Part shown: in pieces, positions 63,231 to 64,000 of the stretch
Position numbering within the stretch: position 1 is the first letter of the stretch
How the letters are laid out: every line of letters starts with the position of its first letter
NCBI RefSeq assembly: GCF_028583425.1
Contig: NC_072805.1
Span: 17,680,001 to 17,744,000 of the forward strand
Direction of reading: 5' to 3'
Source of the DNA: Eublepharis macularius
Taxonomy: Eukaryota > Chordata > Lepidosauria > Squamata > Eublepharidae
Length of the DNA stretch: 64,000 nt
Program-made: the position numbers and the translations under genes
Notes under the pieces: generated by a model
Databases searched by the model: none
Seen by the model: only the letters and a program-made list of their open reading frames with translations
Told to the model about the DNA's origin: nothing

Positions 63231-63419
63231 GAGCCAAGCTACAAGTGAGGAATTACACTTGCCTGGCAAGTGAACAGACTCACGTGTATTCCTCCCTGTT
63301 TGCTTGCCATTCACTTGCGCTCCAGTGGAGCGCAAGTGAATGGCAAGTGAACAGGGAGGAATACACGTGAGTCTGTTCACTTGCCAGGCAAGTGTAATTC
63401 CTCACTTGTAGCTTGGCTC
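63231..63419 (+). mobile_element. Palindromic MITE, core B, TSD TCA
   Basis: GAGCCAAGCTACAAGTGAGG and 'cttgtagcttggctc', TCA on both sides. The arms are almost perfectly complementary around 'cgctccagtggagcg'. Confidence 0.87.
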
Positions 63420-63807
63420 TCAGATCCCTGCTTGTTCATGAACCTTACTTTGACTTGAAGCCACTGGCTATCTGTTAATTTAACCTATCTTACAGGACAG
63501 CTAAAGATTTAAGTATTTTTGCCCTGCTTTTCTTCCCAGGTGGAAGAGAGAGATAGTGTTGCCACAGGTCTCAAGGACCAACCAGGGGGCAGGGGGGCAG
63601 CAAGCACTTAACTTGTACACATGTGTAAAATGTGCCCATTGGCAGCGCCAGCAAATTGTGCTATGCCTGGTGTGATGCAGAAGTGACAGGTAGCCAGTGT
63701 AATTGCTGTCATATCAGGGATGCAGCATTCTGCACCAGTTGCAGCATCTGAATGCTTTTCAAGGGTAGTCCCAAGTCAAGCGCATTGCAACAATTCATTA
63801 TGCTTCA

Positions 63808-63896
63808 TTTAAACCCCTCCCTTCTCCAGTCTCTGCCCTCCCAAGGTCCACCCCCAGATCTCCTGGAATTTCCTAACCCAGATTTGGCAACCCTAA
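63808..63896 (+). repeat. Partial GTTGCC-type repeat
   Basis: 'aaacccctcccttctccag' to 'cccagatttggcaaccctaa', right half only. Confidence 0.5.
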
Positions 63897-63965
63897 CAGG
63901 AACAGAACAAGTACGCTCAGAATTGCACTGTAGAGATGTTATCGGCTCCGTACGAAGAAGACTCA

Positions 63966-64000
63966 GAGCCAAGCTACAAGTGATGCCTGACACAGGTTGG
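63966..64000 (+). mobile_element. Start of another palindromic MITE, core A, cut by the window edge
   Basis: GAGCCAAGCTACAAGTGATG followed by 'cctgacacaggttgg', preceded by TCA. Confidence 0.75.

Overview
The window looks like a gene-poor stretch of a squamate reptile genome, most likely a gecko-like lizard. That is inferred from its repeats: Sauria-type tRNA SINEs ending in ACCTTTACCTT, a 5S-rRNA-derived SINE, CORE/MIR-like SINEs, L1 and L2/CR1-like LINE tails, Penelope-like (PLE) fragments and many short palindromic DNA transposons. I found no host protein-coding exon. The only host-gene-derived sequence is a processed pseudogene of ribosomal protein L28 (40570-41066, minus). The window therefore reads as intergenic or deep intronic DNA.

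Layout. 1-10.9 kb: mostly unrecognised sequence with hAT copies, palindromic elements, a CORE-SINE and a hAT (7034-7769) carrying a nested PLE hairpin. 11-19.3 kb: LINE tails, a Sauria SINE, a 5S SINE and three hAT MITEs. 19.7-26.0 kb: a full-length minus-strand L1 (19803-25958) with an open ORF1 and an ORF2 broken by one frameshift, inserted in the edge of a hAT copy and flanked by an exact 74-bp target duplication. 26-36 kb: stacked nested repeats (SINE, palindrome, GTTGCC-ended element) and a small Helitron (33183-33498). 36.4-38.5 kb: a 5'-truncated L1 with an open 500-codon ORF2 end. 39-46 kb: a PLE hairpin, the RPL28 retrocopy, a compound microsatellite and a hAT inside a PLE copy. 47-50 kb: a second 5S SINE and two PLE 3' fragments, one keeping a GIY-YIG endonuclease reading frame. 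51-64 kb: more SINEs, hAT MITEs, GC-rich palindromes, two further PLE hairpins and a 665-bp retrocopy-like insert.

How the parts relate. L1 machinery (TSDs of 74, 16 and 13 bp) explains the two L1s and the RPL28 copy. The Sauria and 5S SINEs look BovB/RTE-dependent from their tails (family knowledge). Three hAT MITE families leave 8-bp TSDs, and two palindromic families leave 3-bp TSDs. The most unusual signals are the 74-bp L1 TSD, the repeated insertion of short PLE-derived hairpins each with its own 10-14 bp TSD, and a palindrome family with constant ends but exchangeable cores. All identifications come from reading the sequence and recalling families; no database search was run.
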